Of a DNA stretch of 64,000 nucleotides, positions 22,641 to 33,983 are shown piece after piece (position 1 is the stretch's first letter; each line of letters begins with the position of its first letter). Location: contig OX328123.1 in NCBI GenBank assembly GCA_946811695.1, forward strand, positions 42,745,335 to 42,809,334, given 5' to 3'. Source of the stretch: Gonocerus acuteangulatus (Eukaryota > Arthropoda > Insecta > Hemiptera > Coreidae). The notes under the pieces are model-generated. The model searched no databases and was not told where the DNA came from. It saw only the letters and a list, made by a program, of their open reading frames with translations. A program made the position numbers and the translations under genes.

Positions 22641-23672
22641 ACAGGGTGTCCCAGTATATGTGTCCACCCCCTTTTCCTCCTAGAGTTGTTGGAATTTCGA
22701 AATGAAACTTGGTACGTCTTAGTTATGTTGCATGAGGTTACTTTTGAAGGTTTAGTTGACTTTGTAACATTCAGGTATTTTTTATGACGAATTCTGATAG
22801 AATATTTAATTTTAAGACTAATTTATTCCGATACATCTTTTGATCCGACGCACCGTTTGCGCGTAAAACGCAAAAAACTGAAAAATATCGCCCTTTTGTA
22901 GACAAATTCCTATTTATCACTGAAACCAAGCCTTGTACGTAAAAACACCTGTAAACGTTGTAGCCTATTAATTTTCCTTTCAGATGATACCAAGATCAAA
23001 GTTGTAGATTAAATATTTAACGGGGTATTATGAATGAAAACAAAGGCAAATTTTATTTTAGTTTTATGATATAATAATTTTTTATGGAAAAATAAATTTA
23101 TTCTGTTCTGTTTTATATAAGTATATAGTTTTTATATACTTTTTTTCATAATGTAAATAAGTACTTTTTTTATTGTTTATGTCAGCTACTTTTTTTCCTA
23201 TTCATATCGATTTTCTGAATTGTTACTTTTTAAAACTTTTAAGGTATATTTTTCATTCATAATATCCCGTTAAATATAATCTTGGTATCACCTGAAAAGA
23301 AAATTAATAGGCTACAGCGTTTGTGTCGAGGTGTTTTTACGTAAAAGGCTTGGTTTCAGTGATAAATAGGAATTTTTCTACAAAATGGCGATATTTTTCA
23401 GTTTTTTGCGTTTTACGCGCAAACGGTGCGTCGGATCAAAAGATGTCTCGGAATAAATTAGTCTTAAAATTAAATTTTCTATCAGAATTCGTCATAAAAA
23501 ATACCTGCCACCATTAGAAAATCAAGAGTTAGATGCGCTGGAGAATGTCACATACTCCACTAAACCTTCAAAAGTAACCTCATGCAACATAACTAAGACC
23601 TACCAAGTTTCATTTCGAAATTCCAACAACTCTAGGAGGAAAAGGGGGTGTGGACACATATACTGGGACACC

Positions 23673-23676
<4 letters not shown>
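22641..23676. mobile_element. Long-armed inverted-repeat element (1,036 bp)
   Basis: The left end ACAGGGTGTCCCAGTATATG is matched by its exact reverse complement at 23,657-23,676. The arms remain alignable for about 400 bp each (to about 23,035 and from about 23,245), including GCGTAAAACGCAAAAAACTG; the loop of about 200 bp is AT-rich. The left arm lacks about 40 bp present in the right arm. It sits between TA-rich tracts (22,596-22,636 and 23,677-23,733). No transposase. A related end with ACAGGGTGTTCC lies at 48,517 on the minus strand. Confidence 0.75.
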
Positions 23677-23736
<60 letters not shown>

Positions 23737-23920
23737 TTTGTTTACTTCTTTGAATGAAGCTTGTCGGAGTTCACAATTCTAAAACATTTAATGACTTAAA
23801 AACATTCTCACTGACATCACTTTTACTTTCTATAAAGTCTCTCAATTCCTTTATTGAGAATCACAACAGTGATTCGACTGGACTCGGAACGGGCGTTTCC
23901 TGGGTTACTGTAGACTAATC

Positions 23921-24063
23921 TTCATCTCTAGATTCATCGTCTTCATCATCATGCTTCTGAGAAAGTGTGCATTTTTTTGAGAACATCGGCGATTATTTCG
24001 GTTTCAGTTAAATCACCGCACTCTGCGACATCTTCGCCGACATTAATGAAATCTTCATAGGTT
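23921..24063 (-). pseudogene. Pogo/Tigger transposase C-terminal relic
   Basis: The minus strand reads TYEDFINVGEDVAECGDLTE then TEIIADVLKKMHTF, and after a one-base shift QKHDDEDDESRDED and a stop. An acidic tail after a [F/Y]xxVDxDVxxCxxLTxxEI pattern is typical of the end of Tigger/jerky-type DDE transposases. The catalytic domain is not readable. A TTCGAATTATCC-rich terminal region (24,247-24,360) supports the assignment. Confidence 0.5.
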
Positions 24064-24246
24064 ATTCGACAGTCTGGAAAGACGTCTGCTCATCCGTCGA
24101 CTGGTTGTAAATCGTTTACAGAATCGATCCACTTTCGTTTGATTTTAAAAATCCACCTTTGTTACTCGAGGAAGGAATATTTTCACAAGATTCAAGATCG
24201 GCCCTCACTCTATCCACTTCCCATTGGAGATTTAGTCTTGCAAAAA

Positions 24247-24360
24247 ATTCGAATTATCCAACATTTTATTCGAATTAACCACGATATTTTTACATTGTTT
24301 ATTCACTAAATTCTAGGGACCGAGAGAAATATTCGAATTAGGTAAGTTCGAATTGTCCAC
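24247..24360. repeat. Tigger-like terminal sequence
   Basis: Contains several TTCGAATTA blocks, including TTCGAATTATCC and AAGTTCGAATTGTCCACG, resembling the outward TTCGAATTAnCCG motif of pogo/Tigger ends. The matching opposite end was not found. Confidence 0.4.
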
Positions 24361-24379
24361 GTTATGTTTATACATTTTA

Positions 24380-24545
24380 ACAGGGGTCATTGTGGGGGTT
24401 ATTGTGGGTGTCTACTAGGTATCATGGATAAAGAATTGAAGAAATTATTCAAGAATTCTTTCATTGAGTGTAACCTCAATAGCTACATTGCTCCGGAAAA
24501 TGGTAAAACTAAGTTACCTGTAGGTAAGGTATAAAATTCCATAGG
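24380..24545 (+). repeat. Dispersed repeat shared with 53.67-53.80 kb
   Basis: GGGGTCATT..., GGTGTCTACTAGGTA, GTAACCTCAATAGCTAC and CTTTC/CTCCGGA-like sequence is collinear with 53,668-53,800. Both copies follow an AT-rich tract. Function unknown. Confidence 0.5.
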
Positions 24546-24827
24546 ACAGTTTTCTAGGTCAAGGTTAATCCTCATGAGCGGACAGGAACTAATTACGGAG
24601 AGTCCTTATTAAGTTATAACCTACTTGTTGTTCATTCCGTGAATCTGCCATTCCAAGAAACACGACAAAGGATGATCCTGTCGTCGGATAGCTAAGCCCC
24701 GGCATGGATCAAAGGCGTCGGTCACATGCAGTCTCCCTTGACAATGTAATGCTTTAGTTAGAGTTAGTTACCATGTTCTCCTAGGAAATGTGGCTTTGAA
24801 AAGCATTACATCTAGATTCAATGGTTT

Positions 24828-25215
24828 TGTAGCACCACGAAAGTAAACTGACTGACAACACTGTAACCTGACTGTCAACAATGGGAAGGTTACGTGGGGT
24901 TAGTCAGTGTTGCCGGTGCCACAATAATTTATCAATATTTTAAATTTCTTCCCGCAGCTTTGAGGTAACCCGAAAATTACCTAGCCAAATTTAAGTTTGT
25001 GTGTATAAAAAGTGCGACAACGTGGTGCTGATTTTCCGTGTGACTTTTTTGGACTTTCTTTAAATTATCTGGCAGTGGACCGTTATTTATTATTTAATTT
25101 ATTCTCTGATGTTAATTATTATTATTTTTCAATTACCAAGTGTTTTATTTTTTATTATATAGACATGTATTTTTTTAACCGGTTTATTTTATTTGTACCT
25201 GATGCTCCTCTAAAG
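24828..25215 (+). mobile_element. Gypsy element 5' LTR
   Basis: A 388-bp LTR beginning TGTAGCACCACGAAAG. A TATA box (TATAAAA, 25,004-25,010) marks the likely promoter. It differs from the 3' LTR by five substitutions and one 1-bp indel, about 1.5%. GTTT at 24,824-24,827 and 29,542-29,545 may be a 4-bp target duplication, which would place the LTR end one to two bases earlier than drawn. Confidence 0.9.
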
Positions 25216-25233
25216 TGGTGACCCCGACGTGAT
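25216..25233 (+). promoter_or_regulatory. Primer binding site, tRNA-Trp
   Basis: TGGTGACCCCGACGTGAT lies directly after the 5' LTR. Its reverse complement equals the conserved 3' end of animal tRNA-Trp plus CCA, so minus-strand DNA synthesis is probably primed by tRNA-Trp. Confidence 0.85.
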
Positions 25234-25780
25234 GAGTGAAGACGAAAAGAAAGAAGAAATGCAGACAGAGGAAACTCAGGTTAGTGCAACTGGGCCTGGG
25301 GCTAATATCAGAATTCCCCCATTCTGGAGAGCAGACCCAGAATTATGGTTTTGCCAGGCCGACGCCGTATTTGCGACCTCCAAAATTTTGAGTTCGCGAA
25401 TAAAATTTCAAATGGTGGTGGCGAACTTGGAGTTCAAAGTGTTGAGACAGTTTTCGGACTTGGTTAAAAATCCTCCCGCAGATCCTCACGAAGCACTGAA
25501 GTGTCGACTAGTTTCGACGTACGCCGAGTCAGAAAACCTCCGCATAAGACGGCTTTTAGAAGATAAGCGTCTCGCAGACGGAGAGCGCCCTTCCCAGTTT
25601 TTGAACGAATTGAAAAGGCTCGCAGGAGCTTCAGTTTCCACAGAATTGCTGCGTACCATGTGGCTTAAGGCCCTGCCAGAACGAATGCAGGCTACACTAG
25701 CGGTGACAACAGAGCAGTCCGTAGACAAGCTAGCCGAGATCGCCGACCGAATCGCCGAGATCTACGAGCCCAGTAGGTAA
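25232..25780 (+). pseudogene. gag: Gypsy gag, capsid part
   Basis: Starts at ATG 25,232, overlapping the primer site, with an acidic N-terminus (MSEDEKKEEMQTEE). PPFWRADPELWFCQADAVF and FLNELKRLAGASVSTELLR are characteristic of the retrotransposon gag (capsid) fold of arthropod Gypsy elements; the protein assembles the cytoplasmic particle. The frame ends early at TAA 25,778-25,780, before the nucleocapsid, which continues in another frame. That shift is most simply a lesion. Confidence 0.85.
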
Positions 25781-25788
25781 GCACACAC

Positions 25789-26034
25789 GTGCACACACGT
25801 TCCTCTACCTCCGTTTCCCAGCTCGAGGAGTTGATGCAGAAGTTGACCCTGGAGATCAGCGAGCTCAAAAACCAAATAGCTCGCGATCGAGGAAGCAGGT
25901 CGCGAGGCCGGGAGCGCAGCCGCTCGAGAAGCAAAGGTAGAACTTTGTGCTACTACCACCACCGCTTCAAAGAAAACGCCCGTAAATGCCGACAACCCTG
26001 CAGCTGGAAGAGTACGTCGCAGAAGGGAAACTAA
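25789..26034 (+). pseudogene. gag: Gypsy gag, nucleocapsid part
   Basis: Coiled-coil-like LEELMQKLTLEISELKNQI is followed by an Arg/Ser-rich basic stretch and a modified Cys/His knuckle, CYYHHRFKENARKCRQPC, likely to bind RNA. Frame +1 relative to the capsid part; it overlaps the protease frame. No independent start is expected. Confidence 0.75.
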
Positions 26035-26552
26035 TCTCAGCGACTGAGAAGGCGGACTCCGTCGCTGATATCAATCACCGCCGATTATTCGTCACGGACA
26101 AGGATTCTGGGGAAAGATATTTGGTTGACACCGGTGCAGCCGTATCCGTCTTCCCAGCACGGCGACGAGAGCGAAACCACCCTGCCAACTTCACCCTTTT
26201 TGCAGCCAACGGCACCACTATAAAGACTTACGGCGAAGTCAAGAAGACCCTCAACGTCGGACTTCGACGCCTACTTCGTTGGTCCTTCATCTTGGCCGAC
26301 GTCAGCAACCCGATCATTGGAGCGGACTTCCTCTTCCACCATCACATCTTAGTCGACCTTAAGGGACGACAACTGGTGGACTCGCAGGCAGCCTCAAACA
26401 TAACACCACACCTTCCATATTCGCAGTACCTTGCGGTGAGTGGTATTACGAGCTCTTACGGAAATACCCGTCCATCACACGCCCATCTGCTGTACCGCAG
26501 GAGCCGAAGCATCCCATCAAGCACTCCATTGAGACAAAGGGACCACCGGTAA
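25986..26552 (+). pseudogene. pol: Gypsy aspartic protease
   Basis: Contains RYLVDTGAAVSVFP with the active-site triad Asp-Thr-Gly at 26,128-26,136 and NPIIGADFLFHH, the conserved I-x-G-x-D-x-L element. It would cut the Gag-Pol polyprotein. It lies in a third frame; the shift into the reverse transcriptase frame falls near 26,440. Confidence 0.8.
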
Positions 26553-27847
26553 CATCGAAAGCCAGACGTCTTCCACCTGACCGTTACAATGCAGCCAGGG
26601 AAGAATTCCTCAAGATGGTCGATGAGGGTATCTGCAGACCATCCAGCAGTCCTTGGGCAAGCCCTCTCCACATCGTTTCGAAGAAAGACGGCACGTTGCG
26701 TTTCTGTGGGGACTACCGCCAACTCAATGCCCAGACTTTGCCTGACAGGTACAGTGTACCCAACATACAAGCCCCCAACACCAATCTTTTTGGGAAGACA
26801 ATCTTCAGTAAGATCGACCTCAACCGTGCTTACTACCAAGTGCCGGTGGCGGAAGAAGACATCCCAAAAACTGCAGTGATCACCCCCTTCGGTCTCTTCG
26901 CATTCATGGTGATGTGCTTCGGACTAAGAAATGCTGCGCAAACATTCCAGCGCCTAATGGACAGCATCCTCGCTCTTCCGTACGTTTTTGTCTACCTCGA
27001 CGACATACTGGTAGCGTCAACCACAGAGGAAGAGCATCGCACACACCTGGAAGAAGTTTTCAGACGGCTAAATCAGCATGGATTAACCATCAACCCGCTC
27101 AAGTCGGAGTTTTGCAAGTCCGAAGTCGAGTTTTTAGGCTTCCTTGTAAACTCCCAAGGCATTAAACCTCTTCCGAGCAAGGTGGACCAAATCGCTGAAT
27201 TCCCTCGTCCTACCACCAAAGGTCATCTCCGACGATTTTTAGGGATGGTCAACTTTTATCGAAGATGCCTCCCTAAAGCAGCAGAAGTACAGCGCATTCT
27301 TCATACCCTAATCGGCAACAGCAAGAAGAACGACAGCACCCCCGTTCCATGGACTCCGGAAGCAGAGGAAGCCTTCGCCCGATGCCAACGAGACATTCAG
27401 GATGCTGTAACGTTAGCACACCCCTCTTCAGACGCCGAATTGACCCTAGCTTGCGATGCATCTAACTCCGCGGTTGGGGCTGTTCTCCAACAGTGTGAGG
27501 GAGACCACTGGTGACCTTTTGGTTTCTTCTCGAGGGCCCTAACATCAGCACAGCAGCAATACTCTGCCTACGACCGCGAGCTCATTGCCATCTACAGCGC
27601 CGTCAAGCACTTCAGGCAATGCATCGAAGGTCGCATGTTCAGCATACTGACGGACCACAAGCCGCTCCTGTATGCCCTGTACCAGAAGCCCGAGACAGCA
27701 ACACCCATGAGAATTCGCTACGCGAACTTCATTAGCCAGTTCACTAGCGACATTCGCCATGTCTCTGGGGCTGAAAACAAGGTAGCGGATACACTTTCAC
27801 GCTTGGAGGCAATAAACGGTCCAGACGACATGGGAAGCATCATCTAG
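26440..27847 (+). pseudogene. pol: Gypsy reverse transcriptase and RNase H
   Basis: RT motifs in order: GICRPSSSPWASPLHIV, LRFCGDYRQLNAQT, FSKIDLNRAYYQVPV, FGLFAFMVMCFGLRNA and VYLDDILV (YLDD at 26,993-27,004). RNase H follows with LACDASNSAVGAVLQQ, YDRELIAIY, ILTDHKPLLYAL and VADTLSRL. Two nonsense codons lie in the frame: TGA at 27,512-27,514 within RNase H and TAG at 27,845-27,847 before the integrase. Otherwise the frame is continuous. Confidence 0.9.
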
Positions 27848-29155
27848 GCTCAGCAGGAAGACCTGTCGATTCCAGAGCTTCTTCAGAACCCGAATCTGCA
27901 GTTGAAGCTGATCGAGCTCCCGCATTTCGACAAGCCACTTTTATGTGACGTATCTACAGCTAAAGCCCGACCGTATGTACCACCAACACTCCGTCAGGAA
28001 GTTTTTAAAAAGTTTCATAGCCTCAGCCACCCTGGCGTTCGTGGGACTCGCCGACTGGTGTCTCAAAGGTATTTCTGGCCAAGTATGCAAGCGGACCTTG
28101 CGATCTGGACTAGGAGCTGCATCGCCTGCCAGCGCTCAAAGATACACCGGCACACCGTAACACCTCCAGGTACCTTCGCTCCAGCCGGCAGATTCGAGCA
28201 TGTCCACATGGATATAGTCGGACCCTTCCCGCCATCGAATGGAAAGCGCTGTTGCCTCACCATTGCGGATCGGTATTCACGCTGGCCCGAAGCAGAACCC
28301 CTCGAGGACATCTCTGCAACAACAGTTGCTTCAGCTTTCTACAGGACATGGATCTGTAGATTCGGGGTCCCTGCACGGATCACAACTGACCAAGGGCGCC
28401 AGTTTGAAAGCGAACTATTCAACAGGCTCCTAATTTTACTCGGATCGCGTCGCTGTAGAACTACAGCATACCACCCACAGTCCAACGGTGTTGTGGAGAG
28501 ATGGCACAGGACCCTGAAGACTGCCCTCACCGCACACCTTATCGACTCAAACTCTTGGACAGAACTGCTACCCACAGTCCTCCTAGGCTTGAGAGCAGCA
28601 CTAAGGGAGGACAACTCCACAAGTGCTGCCGAGTTGACGTATGGGCAGCCCTTACGACTACCCGGAGAGCTATTAGAGTCAACCCCTCATCCCGAAGAGC
28701 CGCAGGGCTTCCTTTTCAAACTTCGTGAGAACTTCAAGCGCCTGCAGCCCTCCCCACACAGGGCAAGTCAAGCACAAGCCTTTGTTCCCAAGGACTTAAA
28801 GACCTGCTCACACGTCTTCCTGCGGGATGACGCCACCAGGAAGCCCCTCTTACCGCCGTACACCGGACCACATCCTATTCTCCAGAGAGGAGATAAGACC
28901 TTTGTCATCGGTCTTGGCACAGGACAGAAGACCGTCACAATAGACCGCCTGAAACCAGCCCACATCCTGCAAGACCTCACCAGCACTACCACCACAACAC
29001 CAACCCATCCCCCTGTACCAACACCTCAAGCAAACCCTAATGACAATACCAACGCCACAGAAGCTGACAAGCCTTCGTCAGTGAAGATGTCACGACGTGG
29101 ACGCCTCATCAGACTTCCTGTCCGCTTCTGTGACGCTGCCATTGGGGGGAAGTGA
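27848..29155 (+). pseudogene. pol: Gypsy integrase
   Basis: An HHCC zinc-binding region (FHSLSHPG ... CIACQRSK) is followed by the DDE core: HMDIVGPFPPS, ITTDQGRQFESELF and NGVVERWHRTLK. It would insert the cDNA into the genome. The C-terminus is proline/threonine-rich with a basic KMSRRGRLIRLPVRF stretch and no chromodomain. It is uninterrupted for 417 codons from 27,902 and its TGA (29,153-29,155) abuts the 3' LTR. Confidence 0.9.
29143..29155 (+). promoter_or_regulatory. Polypurine tract
   Basis: TGGGGGGAAGTGA lies directly upstream of the 3' LTR, in the position where plus-strand DNA synthesis is primed. Confidence 0.7.
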
Positions 29156-29542
29156 TGTAGCACCACGAAAGTAAACTGACTGACAACACTGTAACCTGAC
29201 TGTCAACAATGGGAAGGTTACGTGGGGTTAGTCAGTGTTGCCGGTGCCACAAAAATTTATCAATATTTAAATTTCTTCCCGCGGCTTTGAGGTAACCCGA
29301 AAATTACCTAGCCAAATTTAAGTTTGTGTGTATAAAAAGTGCGACAACGTGGTGCTGATTTTCCGTGTGACTTTTTTGGACTTTCTTTAAATTATCTGGC
29401 AGTGGACCGTTATTTATTATTTAATTTATTCTCTGATGTTAATTATTATTATTTTTCAATTACCAAGTGTTTTATTTTTTATTATATAGACATTTATTTT
29501 TTTAACCGGTTTATTTTATTTTTACCTGATACTCCTCTAAAG
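29156..29542 (+). mobile_element. Gypsy element 3' LTR
   Basis: Matches the 5' LTR from TGTAGCACCACG to CTCCTCTAAAG with six differences, so the insertion is fairly young compared with most elements here. Confidence 0.9.
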
Positions 29543-30079
29543 TTTCAATGGCGGCTTTACTCTTCTACCTGCGATGGCTGCACCTTGCAGACACTTCGCA
29601 GAAAAAGTAAAATTTATTTATTTTACATTCGAGCTCCATATCTTACGTTCTTAGGCGGAGTATACGTTGGTGGGGTCACCAATCGGGTCCATTTTTTTCT
29701 GGTGATTCTAAATCGGAAAATAGTTGACACGAGCCGGAGGACTTTATTTTATATCTCGAATTTGGGAAATGGTATCGAAATGATTCTTCTGCCAATTCAT
29801 TTTTTTAGATAGTAGAATAAAGGCAAAATACAATCTTTAAACAATAATTTACATTTAAAAAGTAAGTTTGCCCAATCGAAAATGGAATTGCGTTTGAAAG
29901 AGGTGCCTCCTGACGGATGATCTGCTGCTTCTAATGCAGATGTTGTCAGATGTTGGGCGTATTCGTGCAGAGTCGGGAAAATTCGGCAACATTAACCTTC
30001 AACTGGTAACATGGGTCAGAAATGACCCGAAGGTTCCTGCCATTTCGCTAGTACTAGACTGATAGGCTGTGGCATCATG

Positions 30080-30208
30080 CTTTTAGCGGGGTTCCCCCTC
30101 CCACCATAGGGAGGAATGAACCATGGGGGTTCATGCCCCAATCCGGAAGTGCCGACTAGAAAATTTTACGTTTCAGAACCCCTAGAGAACGAAAATAACG
30201 GTGGTTCA

Positions 30209-30258
<50 letters not shown>

Positions 30259-30262
30259 CTGT
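30080..30262 (+). repeat. Family A repeat, copy 2
   Basis: TTTTAGCGGGGTTCC, a partial hairpin, GGAAGTGCCGACTAGAAAAT, GGTGGTTCAAATTT, a (TA)n tract (about 30,213-30,254) and TTTGTCTGTCCGCG, collinear with 9494-9745. Confidence 0.65.
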
Positions 30263-30374
30263 CCGCGCTCTAGGTCAGCGAATAATGGTCCGATTTTATT
30301 ATTTCTTCTGCGGTGTTCAAAAAACCTGCATATTGGTGTATTTACAATAGTTCAATGGCCTATCAAGGGGTTTA

Positions 30375-30632
30375 TTGTTGATGGAAACAGTTGTGAAAAT
30401 TAAGACTTCTCAAAAGGAATTTAGGAAAAGGTACTTGCCCCATTCCAGGTCCTTCTCAACCATCGGCAGTCAGCCAAACAAGGAAAGAAGAAGATGCTAT
30501 TTGTGTGACTCCAAAGTAACAAAAAGTTTTCAACTTACTATAAAAAATGTTCTCGCTCTATTTGCACAGACCATGCGGAAATTAATATTCATTGCATAAT
30601 ATGCAGCGGACCACAAATGCAAGTATTATCCG
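30375..30632 (+). pseudogene. PiggyBac transposase C-terminal relic
   Basis: RRRCYLCDSK in one frame continues, after a one-base shift, as TYYKKCSRSICTDHAEI and CIICSG. This is the Cys-rich zinc-binding domain at the end of piggyBac-type transposases (CxxC...CxxC...CxxH...CxxC), which recognises element ends. The catalytic DDD core is not readable upstream. Confidence 0.6.
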
Positions 30633-30810
30633 GGTAAACATTTCTCAAGGGTTCCTCTGTTTCACCTTTGTCAGAGTTTTTCTCATTCACTTATTACTTA
30701 TTGTATTGTTTACAGGGGATTTTAATTACATTAAAATTTTAAAAGACCCTTTGAACACCTTGATTTGATCAAAAGCATAAGAAGAGGAAAATTAACTAGT
30801 GAAAGTGGGG

Positions 30811-30905
30811 CCTCCCCGTGGTCCAGTGGCTAACGCCTTTGATTCATACGCGGGAGATCGTAAGTTCGATCCCCACCGACGCACAGTGTAACGAAGTAGT
30901 GAGGA
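30811..30905 (+). mobile_element. tRNA-like SINE head
   Basis: A box TGGTCCAGTGGCTAACGCC and B box AAGTTCGATCCCC at tRNA spacing, followed by GACGCACAGTG. No 3' acceptor stem partner and no body match, so this is a degraded SINE rather than a tRNA gene. Confidence 0.6.
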
Positions 30906-30959
30906 TTATGGAAAAAAATCATTAACCACTAGTTATTTTCAAATAAACATTTTTATTAA

Positions 30960-32640
30960 TTGAAATCAACTCAAAACAAGGTAACAATAGTATAATAATG
31001 CATGCTATACGGCTATAATACTATTAATTGTAATATTAATAGAAATAATATAGCAGGTAATGATATTATTAATAACAATATTATAAAATATATTGTAACT
31101 TTAAAATATAATGTAGTAATAGTATAGTAGTAAATTATACTTATAGTAATATTGCCATAGAATAATAATATTTTACCATTTTCTATTATTAAATAATTTC
31201 TTAGTTCCGAATCTGAATCGTTTTTGGATTCTAGAGAATGTAAACTTATATCGAAACCAATATCTATTTGATTATTAATGTCATCGTCTATTATACATTC
31301 ACTAATGTCTGTACTGATTTTGCTTTGCCTTTTTTCCCCGTAAAGACAGCTCTGGGCGAGATATCAGAAGAACCCGGCGCTTTTTCGATCTCTCACAAAA
31401 CGCTGTAAACTCTTTTTTATGTCTGCCTCTAAGGAAGCCGGAAGGGCCATCAGGGCGTGAATATATTTTTTCTTGATAAAAATTAATAACAATTTCTCCT
31501 AAGTTGATATATTGTTTCAACCAGAGTTTTTTTCTCGGCGGCGAACACGTTCCCACATTTTTTACATATATTATAGGACTAAACTGGCAGTCTTTTTAAT
31601 TTTTCGTTAGGAGCATCCTGCAGATTAAATTGAATCATTTGCCCAAGGATTAATGCCGTTTTCTTGGATTTATCCTTATTTTTTCAAATTTGGAAGAAAA
31701 AATAAATTGTATTATGTAATGGATCTAAAAATAAAAATCTTTGGAATCGGCAAGTTTCGGCAAACTAAATTGCCCTCAGTACATTATACTTGAGGTAAAC
31801 TCTAAGCTCTAAAAAACTTGGGATGTGTTCAGATGAAGTTTTTTTGCTATGGTCTATCAAAATTTTGTACTTAAGAATAATGTCAAAGATCAATGAAGAA
31901 TAATTCAGGATAAATAATAGGGGGGTAATAATCCATAATCAATTATATCAGATAAAAAAGGATTATTTTTGGCGTAATTTCCATCTGATCACCCAATAAA
32001 AACACTATCCTATCTTTAACGAGAGAGGTTCAAACTGATTGTGGGTATGAAACAGATTTTAAAGACTTTGCCTTGTTTATAATACTGCTAATGTGATTGT
32101 TGATCAAAATAAAACTAATATTTATTAGTTTTATACGATTTTAATTCCTTGAATAGTTTCTAAGCTTAGCTAGAGGATTAAAAGTCCAACTCGCAGGAAC
32201 TGCATCATCTTAGCGCGGTTCCATTCATATCCCTAGTGTCATTTTGTATACCTAGAATAGAAACAGTTATTACTTTGTTTAGATAATTCTTAATGTAAAA
32301 ACATATTCCGAAGAAAAGCAAGATCGTCGGCAAGGCACAAGAAACTATCCTAAGCGGAAATTATTCTTTCCGCCGTTCCAAGTTTCGCTCTTCGAAGACT
32401 CTACTACGAATATGTTTCTAATTGACTTAACTTGCTTTACTAACCTTTTTACTAACCATTTTAGTGTTAAATGCAAGTAAAAACACTTACCTACTCATTA
32501 TACTGTTAAATGCAATTAAACAAAATTGTACAAGAAAATTAGAACGGAGTGTTATATTTTAATGTGCTACGCCACATACAACCACAAAATATAATTATAT
32601 TTCTACTATAGCATTTGGCTGCATGACTTATTACAGGTAA
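30960..32640. other. Unassigned sequence with one dispersed repeat
   Basis: Very AT-rich to about 31.2 kb. At about 32,180-32,262 lies AACTCGCAGGAACTG ... TTAGCGCGGTTCC, a copy of the repeat at 12,545-12,615. An 84-codon minus-strand open stretch (31,302-31,556) resembles nothing I recognise. Confidence 0.4.
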
Positions 32641-32661
32641 AATATCTGTCAACTCACTAGT

Positions 32662-32662
<1 letters not shown>

Positions 32663-32715
<53 letters not shown>

Positions 32716-32815
32716 ATTTGTGGCATTTTCTAGTCGGCACTTCCGGATTGCGTCATGAGATCAACCTTATAAGCGGGGTTCCTCCCTATGAAGGGAGAGG
32801 GGAACCGCGCTAAAA
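32663..32815 (-). repeat. Family A repeat, copy 3 (inverted)
   Basis: (TA)n, then TTTTCTAGTCGGCACTTCCG, CTTATAAGCGGGGTTCCTCC, a hairpin with a four-base loop, and GGGGAACCGCGCTAAAA. Confidence 0.65.
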
Positions 32816-32867
32816 ATTAAATATAAGAAAACAAAAATTTAGATTTTTGTCCATTGGACGTTTTGTG

Positions 32868-32968
32868 ACGGCAGGAATTTTCTCATCCCACGGCTCGTTG
32901 GGGAAATTCCTCGCTGCACCTGGATGTCAGCGCTAATGGCCTAGATGTCGTTGCGCCGAAAAAAAAAC
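32868..32968 (+). mobile_element. SINE body with short A tail
   Basis: GGCAGGAATTTTCTCATCCC, ACGGCTCGTTGGGGAAATTC and GTCAGCGCTAATGGCCTAGA, ending in an A run, match the body of the SINE at 8353-8588. The tRNA-like head is missing. Confidence 0.65.
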
Positions 32969-32969
32969 T

Positions 32970-33980
32970 AGTGAAACCAAACGGTTTAGAAGACTTTACT
33001 GCTGTGGATATTTTAGTTTCTATTCTAATCTGTCAAAATCACACACGGGATAAGTATAACAAGGAAACACACTAAACTTACGCCATTCCTGTAAAATTAA
33101 GTTCTTTAAAGTTTGCTACAATTTTCCCCGGGCTACCATACAAATATTACTGAAAGGGGTATAACATTATTAATCGCAACTCATGTTCATTCTACTTCGG
33201 CATCTGCAGTCATTCCCTAAATCCTGGGTGTATTCCCTTATGTGATGTTTTAACACCACATATGTTATAATCAATAGGTTTCTTATCTATCCAATCAATA
33301 GATAAGAAACCGCTTCTTGAAAGTGTCCTGGAAAAAGCCAAAGAAAATCTACGATCCGCCAAGCGTTAAAAACTCCTTGTGTCTCTTACTGTGAGTCTTT
33401 CAGAGGATTATTTCCAGTGCACTCTCATTAAACCCCCTGCGTCATTATTATGCGCAGTGTAGATTTTTCCGCGTGGTCATGCTTCGTTAGCGGTTTCCCT
33501 TGTTAACACCAGACCAACCTATTTCCTTTTTTTTTTGTACTCCCTCGAAAGTTATCTTTTTTTTTAATATTTATTTTCTTTTTTATATCGAATGAATCCT
33601 TGTTTTCCACTTCATTGGATAAATGGAAGGAAAAAATCTGCGAGGGGAATGTTTAATCCGATTTAGCTCAGTAAAAAAATACAGAGACTCTAGTTTATTT
33701 TATTCAGGGTAGATTAATTTCCCAGCGGAGTTGACAGAATGAGTTATATTATTTGCAAGCCAACGGTATATATAAATTATCTTTGCAAGCTACTACCTAA
33801 ATATTGGCTTTACCCTTTCCTTACTTTGAACAGAGCTCACATACACACACTCGCATACTAAGTAATATATAGTTTTTATGTAGTGATATATTGTGTTTTA
33901 CAATCTCTTTCCTTCACATTACAAAAGCCTTGTTCTCAATAAATTCCTATATCTCCATTGGAAATCGATTAATAGATGTC
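32970..33980. other. Unassigned spacer
   Basis: No gene or repeat boundary recognised. A near-perfect small inverted repeat (AGGTTTCTTATCTATCC / GATAAGAAACC) lies at about 33,278-33,313. Confidence 0.4.
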
Positions 33981-33983
33981 TTA

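Noticed and set aside
29339..29812. 157-codon open frame starting in the 3' LTR
   Set aside because: It reads through the LTR into flanking DNA. A matching frame in the 5' LTR (25,012) shows that the first half is LTR composition.
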